A stretch of 6,633 nt of DNA from JBOGEB01 sp050743125. Lineage in GTDB: Bacteria > Actinomycetota > Nitriliruptoria > Euzebyales > Egibacteraceae. The stretch is from the NCBI GenBank assembly GCA_050743125.1, contig JBOGEB010000216.1:1-6633 (forward strand). The letters are read 5' to 3'. The notes under the pieces were generated by a model. That model was not told the DNA's origin, did no database searches, and saw only the letters and a program-made list of their open reading frames with translations. This document shows positions 1-6,287 of this stretch, one piece after another (the stretch's first letter is position 1; each line of letters opens with the position of its first letter). The position numbers were made by a program, and so were the translations under genes.

Positions 1-517
1 CGCGGCCGACATCGCCGGCTCATTCAATCACGTCTACGGCTCGAGCTTCAAGCTCAAGGTTCCTCAGGCATTGACGCCGGAAAGCGATAATGCCAAGATG
101 CTGCCTGGCCTCGACGGTCGGAAGATGAGCAAGTCCTACGGCAACACCGTTCCGCTGTTCGGGAGCGAAGCGCAGCTCGAGAAGTTAATACGACGCATCG
201 CTACGGATAGCACACCGGTCGAGGCGCCAAAAGATCCCGACAGCTCCTTAGCCTTCCAGATACTCGAGCAGTTCGGCTCGGCCGAGGTCGTAGCACAGAC
301 TCGCAATCGACTCACTGCGGGCGGTATGGGATGGGGCGAGCTGAAGAACCTGCTGTTCGAGGTCTGCAACGTACAGCTCGCGCCGATGCGCGATCGCTAC
401 GACGCGCTGATGGAACCGCGCAGCGAGCTTGACGACTTGCTCGCCGCTGGCGCGGAGAAAGCCCGCAAGCGAGCGCTGCCGGTACTGACCCAGGTGAAGC
501 GCGCGATCGGCATCTGA
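1..517 (+). CDS. trpS: Tryptophanyl-tRNA synthetase, C-terminal part (partial at window start)
   Basis: This class I aminoacyl-tRNA synthetase charges tRNA-Trp with tryptophan in the cytoplasm. The reading frame is open from base 2, so the 5' part, including the HIGH-like motif and most of the Rossmann fold, lies outside the window; 171 residues are visible. Seen here: a segment reading DIAGSFNHVYG, then LPGLDGRKMSKSYGN (bases about 110-154), the ATP-binding KMSKS loop in a form typical of bacterial TrpRS. It continues through the helical anticodon-binding region to a family-like end (AGAEKARKRALPVLTQVKRA, then IGI and TGA). The TTG at base 71 is internal and is not a start. The gene has two TTA leucine codons (185-187 and 248-250) and two ATA codons, unusual for GC-rich actinomycete DNA. 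It lies 31 bases upstream of the TrpD-like gene and may share its transcript. Identity as TrpRS is secure. Whether it is the housekeeping copy or a second, resistance-type copy cannot be told from this half. Confidence 0.93.
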   Translation, partial: AADIAGSFNHVYGSSFKLKVPQALTPESDNAKMLPGLDGRKMSKSYGNTVPLFGSEAQLEKLIRRIATDSTPVEAPKDPDSSLAFQILEQFGSAEVVAQTRNRLTAGGMGWGELKNLLFEVCNVQLAPMRDRYDALMEPRSELDDLLAAGAEKARKRALPVLTQVKRAIGI

Positions 518-533
518 GGGCGCTCATCCGGAC

Positions 534-540
534 GAGGGGG
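534..540 (+). promoter_or_regulatory. Ribosome binding site of the TrpD-like gene
   Basis: A purine-rich GAGGGGG lies 8 bases before the ATG at 549. It supports that start over any later in-frame codon and suggests independent translation initiation after the trpS stop. The 31-base gap shows no convincing terminator, so read-through from trpS is likely. Confidence 0.6.
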
Positions 541-548
541 CGAGCGGG

Positions 549-1574
549 ATGACGCTGTCCGGCGACGCGGCCCAAAGCTTGCGTCGGCTGCTGCGCGAAA
601 GCACCCCATGGGCGGACGATCAGTGGCGACGGTGGGCGCGGGAACTGCTGCAGCCTGATGCGCTGACGGTTCCGCTGCTGGCAGCCTTGTGGCGTGAAGT
701 GCTTGCGTTCGACATCGTGCTCGCTGGACACGTCACTGACCCTGTCGGGGTGCCCTCGGGCACCGTCGTGGTCGCGGGGAGCGGCAAGGAGACCTTCAAG
801 ACCTTCAACGTGAGCACGGCCGCCAGCATTCTCGCGGCATCGTGCGGCGCGAAGGTCGTCAAGGGCGTCTCGCAGTCGGTCTCAGCCGTCTCCGGTGCCG
901 CTGACGTGCTCGACGCCCTGGGGGTTCCCATCGGTACGGAACCGTCGGACGTCCCCGGCTTGCTCGGCGCGCACGGGATCGCCTTTATCTCCTACGCCGC
1001 CTTCTGCCCGACCTACGCCAGCCGGTACGACGGGGTGTTCCGATTTCTGAGTCCGTTCAGCTTCTTCATGCCGGTCGCGGTGCTGTGCGTGCGTGCAGTT
1101 GCCTTCATCTACGGGCTGGCGCACCCCAACGTCAGGCTTGCCGCAACGGTGATCCAGCAAGCACGTCCCGACCTGCCCTCGGGTCTGGTGGTCTCCACCG
1201 AACTGGCGCCCGGCGAGATCATGGACGAGCGCGCTTCGTTCGGCACCGTTCGGATGGCATCCCTTACCGAGCGCGAGGTGCAGGTCGCGGAGGAACCGGC
1301 GGACGGGCCAAGCGCCGACTGGCGCCGCGCCGTGGCGCATCGCCGTACTCACCGCGACAACGCAGCCGTCCTGGCCGCGGCGCTTGCGCCAGACGGGCGC
1401 AGCTACTGTGCGGCGCTCGTGGAGGAGAACGCCGCCCTCATCTTGCGCGCATCTCGCTCGTCACGGCTCAGCGGAGCCGAAGCCCTCGCCGCAGTGCGCG
1501 AGTCACGAGCGAGTGGGCGCGCTGACCGACTGCTCAGCCAGTTGCGCAGTCGGCGCCAGGCGGTGCGTGCGTGA
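549..1574 (+). CDS. TrpD-like (anthranilate phosphoribosyltransferase superfamily) protein with altered active site
   Basis: The 341-aa length is normal for TrpD. An N-terminal helical part leads into a recognisable nucleoside-phosphoribosyltransferase core: FKTFNVSTAASILAASCGAK (residues 83-102), a serine-rich SVSAVSGAADVLDALG (110-125), the DE metal-binding pair in MDERASFG (D226, E227), and a C-terminal block like the NAA...G.A end of TrpD (ENAALILRASR at about 293). Authentic TrpD transfers phosphoribosyl from PRPP to anthranilate using Mg2+. Here the glycine-rich PRPP loop, normally GTGGD, reads AGSGKE (76-81), the KHGNR substrate motif reads KGVSQ (105-109), and the usual RxxLGxRTxFNxxGPLxNP segment is not recognisable. 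The fold and probably PRPP/Mg2+ use may be kept, but anthranilate as acceptor is doubtful, so I withhold the symbol trpD. Its TGA overlaps the start of the TrpRS-like gene, so the two are translationally coupled. No other tryptophan biosynthesis gene is present. Other GT3/phosphorylase-type reactions are possible. Confidence 0.85.
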   Translation: MTLSGDAAQSLRRLLRESTPWADDQWRRWARELLQPDALTVPLLAALWREVLAFDIVLAGHVTDPVGVPSGTVVVAGSGKETFKTFNVSTAASILAASCGAKVVKGVSQSVSAVSGAADVLDALGVPIGTEPSDVPGLLGAHGIAFISYAAFCPTYASRYDGVFRFLSPFSFFMPVAVLCVRAVAFIYGLAHPNVRLAATVIQQARPDLPSGLVVSTELAPGEIMDERASFGTVRMASLTEREVQVAEEPADGPSADWRRAVAHRRTHRDNAAVLAAALAPDGRSYCAALVEENAALILRASRSSRLSGAEALAAVRESRASGRADRLLSQLRSRRQAVRA

Positions 1575-1576
1575 TG
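1558..1576 (+). promoter_or_regulatory. Coupled start site of the TrpRS-like gene (AGGCGG, GTGATG)
   Basis: AGGCGG (1558-1563) precedes overlapping candidates: GTG at 1571, the TrpD-like stop TGA at 1572-1574, and ATG at 1574. Spacing (7 bases to GTG, 10 to ATG) slightly favours GTG, but either start works, one residue apart. The stop/start overlap indicates translational coupling between the two genes. Confidence 0.6.
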
Positions 1577-2553
1577 CACCCGCTGGCGACCGCAGAGGGG
1601 CCAGCGCGAAGCCAGCTGGGGCAGCTCATCCGACGCTTCTCGCACAGCGACGGCGCCGAGGCAGTACTGGACGGTCCACGTTCTGGCCTGCACATCGTCA
1701 CCGGGTTTGGGCCCACCAACGCGCCAACAGCCGGCACGCTCTCGGTGATGCTCGGCATCGTCGAGTTGCAGCACCGCCTCGGGGCCGAGACGACCGTGGT
1801 CATCTCGGAACTCGGGGCCTGGAACTCGCGGAACGTCTCTTGGGCGCAGCTGGAAGCTGTGCGCGATCAGATGCTCGGCTTCCTGCGCATGCTCGGCTTC
1901 GACGAATCGCGTGGCCTTCTGCGCTCGCACCTCGACTTCGGCAACCTGGCGCGGGCCGGCAAGATCGCTCGCTTCCTCACCCGCGAGGACTTCCTCGCGC
2001 ACCGCGAAGAGCTACTTGAGCTGTACGCCGACCACGGCTTGCTCGGCAGCGAAGTCGGCCTGACCGTTGATGCGCTCTACACCGTCGCGGACATCCTTGG
2101 GCCGGCGGAGGCCGGGGTGACGCGCACGCTGATCGTCTCGGGGATGGAGGAGGCGTACTTCGCAGCGCTGGCCCGCTTGGTCTTGGAACGGCAGGCCAGG
2201 GCGGATGAGTTGAGCCTCGGGTGGCAAGGCACAATCGGGGCGCTCTATTTCCGGGTGCTCCCAGGCCTCGGCGGCTATCCGAAGATGTCGAAGAGCATCC
2301 CCGCGTCGGCGATCCATCTCGGGATGCCCAACGACGAATTGCGTGCCCGGATCCGTTCCGATGCACCTGCGGACCAGGTACCCCTGCTGGCCGCGATGGA
2401 GCTGGCCAGCGGGTGTGGCAAGAGGACAGGCTTGCCGCGGCGCGCGAAGTGTTCGCGCAACGGGCGTGGGACGCTGGCGAGTGGCACCGTCTGAAGGAGG
2501 AGTACCTCGCGTGCTTCCTGGAGTTTGCTGAGCGCTGGCGGGCGTGTGCCTGA
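1571..2553 (+). pseudogene. Diverged TrpRS-like class I synthetase, apparent 1-base frameshift near 3' end
   Basis: The fold is that of a TrpRS/TyrRS-type class I synthetase. GFGPTNAPTAGTL (residues 45-57) sits at the HIGH motif, the catalytic tetrad reading TAGT (TIGN in bacterial TrpRS). GMEEAYF (191-197) takes the place of the usual GxDQ..H, and LPGLGGYPKMSKS (K238-S242) is an intact KMSKS loop, followed by ASAIHLGMPNDELRARI. The gene as read stops at 2494 (307 aa), but family-like helical sequence and reading quality move to the -1 frame at about 2411-2415: VWQEDRLAAAREVFAQ through to RWRACA and TGA at 2551-2553. Restoring one G in the GGG run gives about 327 aa, the normal size of bacterial TrpRS. 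As it stands, the last 46 residues (tRNA-binding side in TrpRS) are replaced by 26 unrelated ones. It may have been an amino-acid-activating ligase rather than a tRNA-charging enzyme; MshC, a CysRS relative in mycothiol synthesis, is a precedent. A sequencing error is the alternative to a real lesion. Confidence 0.75.
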
Positions 2554-3383
2554 TGCAGACGGTGGCGATCGTGTTCGGCGCGTCTGGTCGCCTGGGTCAA
2601 GTGCTGCTGCCGAGGCTGGCAGAGGCCGATCTGACGCCGATAGCCGTAGCTCGTTCAAGAACGCCGGCAACGCCCACGAACGGGTCCATTGGCTCCAGAT
2701 CGATGTCACGGACGAGTGGCACCGCTGCCGAGCCCTGCCGGTGCTCCAACGGTTCGCGTCGGTTTATCGCCGCGTCGTGTTGGTCGATCTCGTGCTCGAT
2801 CGTCGCTCGGTTCGCGCCATGCGGGACTCGATCGCGGCCAGCACCCGCTACTTGGCCGGGCTGGGCTGCGAGCTCGCGAGCGCAGGACACGAGGTGAGCT
2901 ACGTGCTGGCGAGCACGACAGCCGCTCTGGCGCCCTAGCCGCTTCAGACGCCCTACGGCCTGGCAAAGCGACGGCAGCTCGCGAGCTACCTGTGCGCGGC
3001 ATACCCGACCGCGGCGCTGCTGCTGCCCCCGCTCCGACAGCCGGAAGCCGTGCAGAAGAGCCACGCGCTGTCGTGGACCTTCGAGCGGGCGGCTGATCAG
3101 CTGCTCACGCAAGCACGACACCGCCGTGGCTCATGGCTGGTGGTGCCGGCCGCAGTTGGCGTCGTCGGGACACGGCCTGCGATGCGCTGGCGCGAACTCG
3201 CCAGCCTGCACGTCGCGAGCTGCCTCTTCCAGCGAGATTCGCCGCTTGCGCACCGCCGGGCGTCGCACGCTCGGCTTCAGCTCGTGCCTGCCTGTTGGCG
3301 ACCGAATGTCGACCACCACGGAGCCCCGGACGCGCTCGTGCAACGGGCGGCTCGACGCTGTCAGGTGGGGATTGAACGAGTGA
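2553..3383 (+). pseudogene. NAD(P)-binding epimerase/SDR-like gene, broken by two frameshifts and a TAG
   Basis: The ATG at 2553 overlaps the restored stop of the TrpRS-like gene (TGATG). It starts MQTVAIVFGASGRLGQVLLP, a Rossmann nucleotide-binding segment with GASGRLGQ. At about 2654-2660 the sense moves to another frame (one base missing), giving HERVHWLQIDVTDEWHRCRA, including the IDVTD typical after beta-3/beta-4 of extended SDRs. ASTTAALAP is cut by TAG at 2936-2938, but the same frame continues with QTPYGLAKRRQLASYL, matching the YxxxK region of epimerases (Tyr and Lys kept in YGLAK). It goes on to SWTFERAADQLLTQA and WLVVPAAVG. At about 3230-3236 high third-position GC shifts to the next frame (one extra base), running to TGA at 3381-3383; otherwise the frame ends at 3388. 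Restored length is about 276-278 aa, near the short end of epimerase-like SDRs. Substrate is unknown; position suggests it acted with the TrpD-like and TrpRS-like enzymes. Confidence 0.65.
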
Positions 3384-3384
3384 A

Positions 3385-3412
3385 CTGAGGACCTTGGCCA
3401 AGCACGTAGGAT
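3385..3412 (+). promoter_or_regulatory. Possible promoter of the MurG-like gene
   Basis: TAGGAT (3407-3412) fits the actinobacterial -10 form TANNNT, and a weak CTGAGG (3385-3390) lies 16 bases upstream as a candidate -35. The start codon at 3423 is only 10 bases after the -10 element, so the transcript would have almost no leader. No Shine-Dalgarno sequence is visible before 3423, which agrees with leaderless initiation. This rests on short motifs only. Confidence 0.3.
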
Positions 3413-3422
3413 CCGCGATGGC

Positions 3423-4631
3423 ATGGGCACCGACCGCAGCAACGTAGACCGCCTGGTCCGCATCATCGTGACCGGCGGCGGGACTGGCGGCCACACCTAT
3501 CCGGCGTTGACCACGGTCAGGGCTGTCCGGGAACTGGCCGGGGAGGGAGCCGAGCCGGCCCTGTTCTGGGTGGGAACCGCGAACGGGCTCGAGGCTCGAG
3601 TGGCGGCCGAGAACCGCGTGCCCTTCCGCGCGATCACCACCGGCAAGCTGCGCCGCTCGGCCCACCTGCGCCAGCTGGGCCGCAACTTCGTGGATGCGTT
3701 CCGGATCCCGCTCGGCATCCTGCAGGCCGTCGCCGTCGTGGCCAGGTGGCGGCCGGACGTGGTCTTTTCCACCGGTGGGTACGTCGCGGTCCCGGTCGGC
3801 GTGGCGGCGTGGCTGCTCCGCCGCCCGCTGGTGATGCACGAACAGACCGTCACCGTGGGCCTGGCGAACCGGATCCTCGCCCGCCTGTCCACGCAAGTCC
3901 TGCTCAGCCACGAGTCCTCGTTGCGGTTCCTGCCGAGCAAGGCTCGGCGTCGAGCCGTCGTGACCGGCAACCCCGTCCGGCCGGAGCTGCTCGGCGGCCG
4001 ACGTGAGGCCGCCCTCGACACCTTCGAGCTCGACCCGGCGCTGCCGGTCGTCTACGTCACCGGCGGCGCGCAAGGCAGCGTCCAGATCAACACCCTCGTC
4101 GCCGAGATCCTCCCCGAGCTGCTCTCACGCTGCCAGGTGCTCCACCAATGCGGTGAGCTCTCCTACGAGCGCATGAACGCCGTCGCCCAGGCCCTGCCGC
4201 AGGAGCAGCGAGCGCGGTACCGGGCCGTCGCCTACGTCCACGCCGAGCTGCCCGACGTGCTGGCGGCCGCCGACATCGTCGTCGCGCGCAGCGGCGCCGG
4301 CACCGTCGCCGAGCTGACCGCCCTGGGCAAGCCCTGCATCCTCATTCCGCTCGTTCCCACCGGCGGCGACGAGCAGCGCCGCAACGCCGCGCACCTCGCC
4401 GAGGCTGGCGCGGCCCGCGTCCTCGCCGGAGATGACGCCACCCCGCAGCGGCTGCTCGCCGAGCTGCTCGCCTTGCTCGACGACCCGACCCAACGCGACC
4501 GCATCGCCGCGGCGGCCCGCGCCCACGGACGACCCGACGCGGCTGCGGCAGTGGCGGCAGCGCTCCTCGCCCACGCCCATGTCCGGGCAAGCACCGTACC
4601 GCGACCGACGCCGTCGCAGCGAACGTCATGA
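3423..4631 (+). CDS. murG: MurG-like UDP-GlcNAc glycosyltransferase (GT28)
   Basis: MurG adds GlcNAc from UDP-GlcNAc to lipid I on the inner face of the membrane, making lipid II for peptidoglycan. The 402-aa protein shows the family signatures in order: TGGGTGGHTYPAL (17-29, with the acceptor-site His24), STGGYVAVPVG (116-126), MHEQTVTVGLANR (138-150, compare HEQNxxPGxxN), TGNPVRPEL (181-189), VTGGAQGSVQIN (222-233, compare GGSQGA), RSGAGTVAEL (289-298, with the UDP-binding Glu297), then PLVPTGGDEQRRNA with DEQ where DHQ is usual. The last 20 or so residues are low-complexity. It lies outside any division/cell-wall cluster, so it is more likely a MurG paralogue than the essential copy; a glycosyltransferase acting on another lipid or metabolite is possible. 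Start at 3423 is the first in-frame ATG before the GGGTGGH loop. Third-position GC is clearly higher than in the upstream genes, and 52 bases separate it from the XRE gene, so co-transcription is plausible. Confidence 0.86.
   Translation: MGTDRSNVDRLVRIIVTGGGTGGHTYPALTTVRAVRELAGEGAEPALFWVGTANGLEARVAAENRVPFRAITTGKLRRSAHLRQLGRNFVDAFRIPLGILQAVAVVARWRPDVVFSTGGYVAVPVGVAAWLLRRPLVMHEQTVTVGLANRILARLSTQVLLSHESSLRFLPSKARRRAVVTGNPVRPELLGGRREAALDTFELDPALPVVYVTGGAQGSVQINTLVAEILPELLSRCQVLHQCGELSYERMNAVAQALPQEQRARYRAVAYVHAELPDVLAAADIVVARSGAGTVAELTALGKPCILIPLVPTGGDEQRRNAAHLAEAGAARVLAGDDATPQRLLAELLALLDDPTQRDRIAAAARAHGRPDAAAAVAAALLAHAHVRASTVPRPTPSQRTS
4178..4248 (+). repeat. Source copy of a 71-base segment duplicated downstream
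   Basis: This piece of the MurG-like gene (residues about 252-275, NAVAQALPQEQRARYRAV and onward) recurs at 6135-6205 in the same orientation. It matches at 67 of 71 positions, the four mismatches falling in one short block (4205-4209). It is in frame and intact here. Confidence 0.93.
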
Positions 4632-4673
4632 CCGGCTGGTCTACGCTGCCCTTTACTCGAAGCATCCACGAGC

Positions 4674-4681
4674 AGGGGGAG
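4674..4681 (+). promoter_or_regulatory. Strong ribosome binding site deciding the XRE regulator start
   Basis: AGGGGGAG lies just ahead of the ATG at 4684. The open frame extends much further upstream (to 4432), but that part lies inside the MurG-like gene in another frame. This site is therefore the reason for choosing 4684. Confidence 0.7.
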
Positions 4682-4683
4682 CC

Positions 4684-6075
4684 ATGGGCGAGCAACGGCG
4701 GCAGGCGCGGCCGATCCGACCGCGCCCACCGGAGCCCGAGCCCGAGCCGTCACCGCCGAGCGCTGCGCCGGTGGCGGCCGTGGTCAACCAGTGGACTGGT
4801 CTGCAGGCGCGTGCGCTGCGGATCGCGCTGCGGTTGCCGCTGAACGGCTTCGCGCGGCTGCTCAACGCGGGACGCACCACCGTCTGTGACTGGGAGGCCG
4901 CCGGCGACCAGCTGGTCCTGAGCTGGGCCATGCAGGATGAGCTCGACGAGGTGCTCAGCGGGGCGTCGGACGACGCCAAACGGCGGTTCGGCAACCTCGC
5001 GCGCGGCGGCCCGGTCGTGTGGGTGTCAGACTCGGTACCGCTCACCGGGAACGGAGGCGACACGGACCGCGGACAGTTCTTCAAGGCGGGGCTCGTCGCC
5101 GCGTTCGCGCCGTTGGACGTGGTCGAGCGGCTCATGGGTACGCCGGTCCGCGTGGACGGCGGCTACCTCGACGCGCTGGAGCGTCAGACCGTCGGGCTGT
5201 ACTCCGAGGTCGGCCTGCCGCTCCGCGCGCGGCTCCAACATGCCCGCCCGCACCTGGAGGAGGCCCTCGGGTTGCTGGGCGGCTCGATGTCGCCCGGCGA
5301 CCGCCAGCGGCTCCGCGTGATCGCGGGCGCCTCGTCGCAGCTCGTCGGTGGGCTGGCCCGCAGGGCTGGGCTGTGGGGGGACGCGCAGCGCCACCACGCG
5401 GCTGCGCTCGCGTTGGGCCGCGAGGCCGGCCATATCGGCGTGCAGGCGGGGGCGCTCGGCGGTCTGGCGCAGCTCCACTTGGAGGCAGGCCGGGGGCCGG
5501 AGCACGCAAAGGACGCGGCCGACTACATCGACGAGGCTTGGAGCCTGGCGGCCACCGGCCCGGTTGCGGCTGAGGCCCGGTCCTGGCTGGCGGCCGCCCG
5601 GGGGCTGGCCAAGGCCGCGTCTGGCGACGGGGACGGCTTGCGCGCCGGCATCGACGACGCGTATCGGGTGCTCGGCCACGAGGGGCCGACAGGCATCGGC
5701 GACCGGCTCGTCGGCCCAATGACCGAAGCGTGTGTGGAGCGCTACCTGGGCGAGGGCCTCGTGCGGCTCGGTGACGCCGAGCGAGCCGTCGCGGCCCTCC
5801 GCCCGGTCGTCGACCAAGCGCGTGGCGGGGAGCGGACCCGGAGAATGGTGCACCTCGCGGAGGCGCTCGCGCTGGCCCGCGAGCCCGAGGAGGCGTGCCG
5901 GCTGCTCGGCGACGGGGCCGAGCAGGCGGTCACCCAGGGCTATTGGCTGGGCCTGCGCTTCGTCTTCGCGGTGCGCGCCGGCTTCCCCGGTGAGTGGGCT
6001 GGGTTGGGATGCGTGCAGGATCTCGACGAGCGGCTCCTCCGGCTGCGCCTGACCCCGTGGCTCGCGTCGGCGTAA
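4684..6075 (+). CDS. XRE-type helix-turn-helix regulator with helical-repeat C-terminal region
   Basis: The predicted protein has 463 aa and no signal peptide or membrane segment. Residues 10-28 form a Pro/Glu-rich linker. Residues about 36-92 look like an XRE/Cro-type helix-turn-helix: LRIALRLPLNGFARLLNAGR followed by TTVCDWEAAG, the usual recognition-helix-then-W-E pattern, and QDELDEVL. From about 165 to 450 the protein is a series of Ala/Leu-rich helical pairs (for example LRVIAGASSQLVGGLARRAG with LWGDAQRHHAAALALGREAG, and YLGEGLVRLGDAERAVAALR), consistent with TPR-like repeats. Such XRE-TPR proteins are common in actinomycetes and usually control nearby genes, sometimes sensing peptides or small ligands through the repeats; the ligand here is unknown. 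It follows the MurG-like gene by 52 bases and may regulate it or be co-transcribed. The recognition helix is somewhat atypical, so DNA binding is inferred. A convergent nuclease gene lies downstream. Confidence 0.8.
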   Translation: MGEQRRQARPIRPRPPEPEPEPSPPSAAPVAAVVNQWTGLQARALRIALRLPLNGFARLLNAGRTTVCDWEAAGDQLVLSWAMQDELDEVLSGASDDAKRRFGNLARGGPVVWVSDSVPLTGNGGDTDRGQFFKAGLVAAFAPLDVVERLMGTPVRVDGGYLDALERQTVGLYSEVGLPLRARLQHARPHLEEALGLLGGSMSPGDRQRLRVIAGASSQLVGGLARRAGLWGDAQRHHAAALALGREAGHIGVQAGALGGLAQLHLEAGRGPEHAKDAADYIDEAWSLAATGPVAAEARSWLAAARGLAKAASGDGDGLRAGIDDAYRVLGHEGPTGIGDRLVGPMTEACVERYLGEGLVRLGDAERAVAALRPVVDQARGGERTRRMVHLAEALALAREPEEACRLLGDGAEQAVTQGYWLGLRFVFAVRAGFPGEWAGLGCVQDLDERLLRLRLTPWLASA

Positions 6076-6134
6076 CCGGGCACCAGGCGCTGCCGCCACG
6101 GACCGCGCTGCTCGTCGAGCGGGCGCTTCACCAG

Positions 6135-6205
6135 CGCCGTCGCCCAGGCCCTGCCGCAGGACGCGGGAGCGCGGTACCGGGCCGTCGCCTACGTCCACGC
6201 CGAGC
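6135..6205 (+). repeat. Displaced 71-base fragment of a MurG-like gene
   Basis: This is a near-copy of 4178-4248 (67/71 identical), the last 38 bases being perfect. The match stops abruptly at 6205; upstream, about 39 bases (from about 6083) show weaker, roughly 59% likeness after a 7-base length difference. The fragment has no start codon and runs into unrelated sequence, so it is non-coding debris of a second MurG-like gene or of a duplication that spanned the XRE gene. Confidence 0.92.
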
Positions 6206-6231
6206 GCACCCTGCCACCAGAAGATGTGTCC

Positions 6232-6251
6232 GCTCAGGACGTGTTTGAGAA
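6232..6251 (+). repeat. Left inverted repeat (20 bases)
   Basis: The inner 9 bases, GTTTGAGAA (6243-6251), pair perfectly with TTCTCAAAC at 6413-6421. The outer GCTCAG pairs with CTGAGC at 6427-6432. The three mismatches all fall between these blocks. Confidence 0.8.
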
Positions 6252-6287
6252 CCGCAGCCTTGCCCTGTGGGCGGAGCGAAGCGGAGC

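Noticed and set aside
2405..2420. Programmed -1 frameshifting in the TrpRS-like gene
   Set aside because: There is no slippery heptamer and no evident downstream stem. The adjacent gene has further lesions, so decay or error is simpler.
2936..2938. TAG read as an amino acid (pyrrolysine-like recoding)
   Set aside because: No supporting genes are visible, and neighbouring frameshifts already show that the gene is broken.
3306..3383. A separate small peptide gene starting MSTTTEPRTR
   Set aside because: It has no ribosome binding site and lies in the frame that continues the broken epimerase-like gene, so it is better read as its C-terminus.
4432..4683. An extended N-terminus for the XRE regulator
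   Set aside because: The extension lies mostly inside the MurG-like gene in another frame and reads as low-complexity sequence. The strong ribosome site at 4674-4681 fixes the start at 4684.
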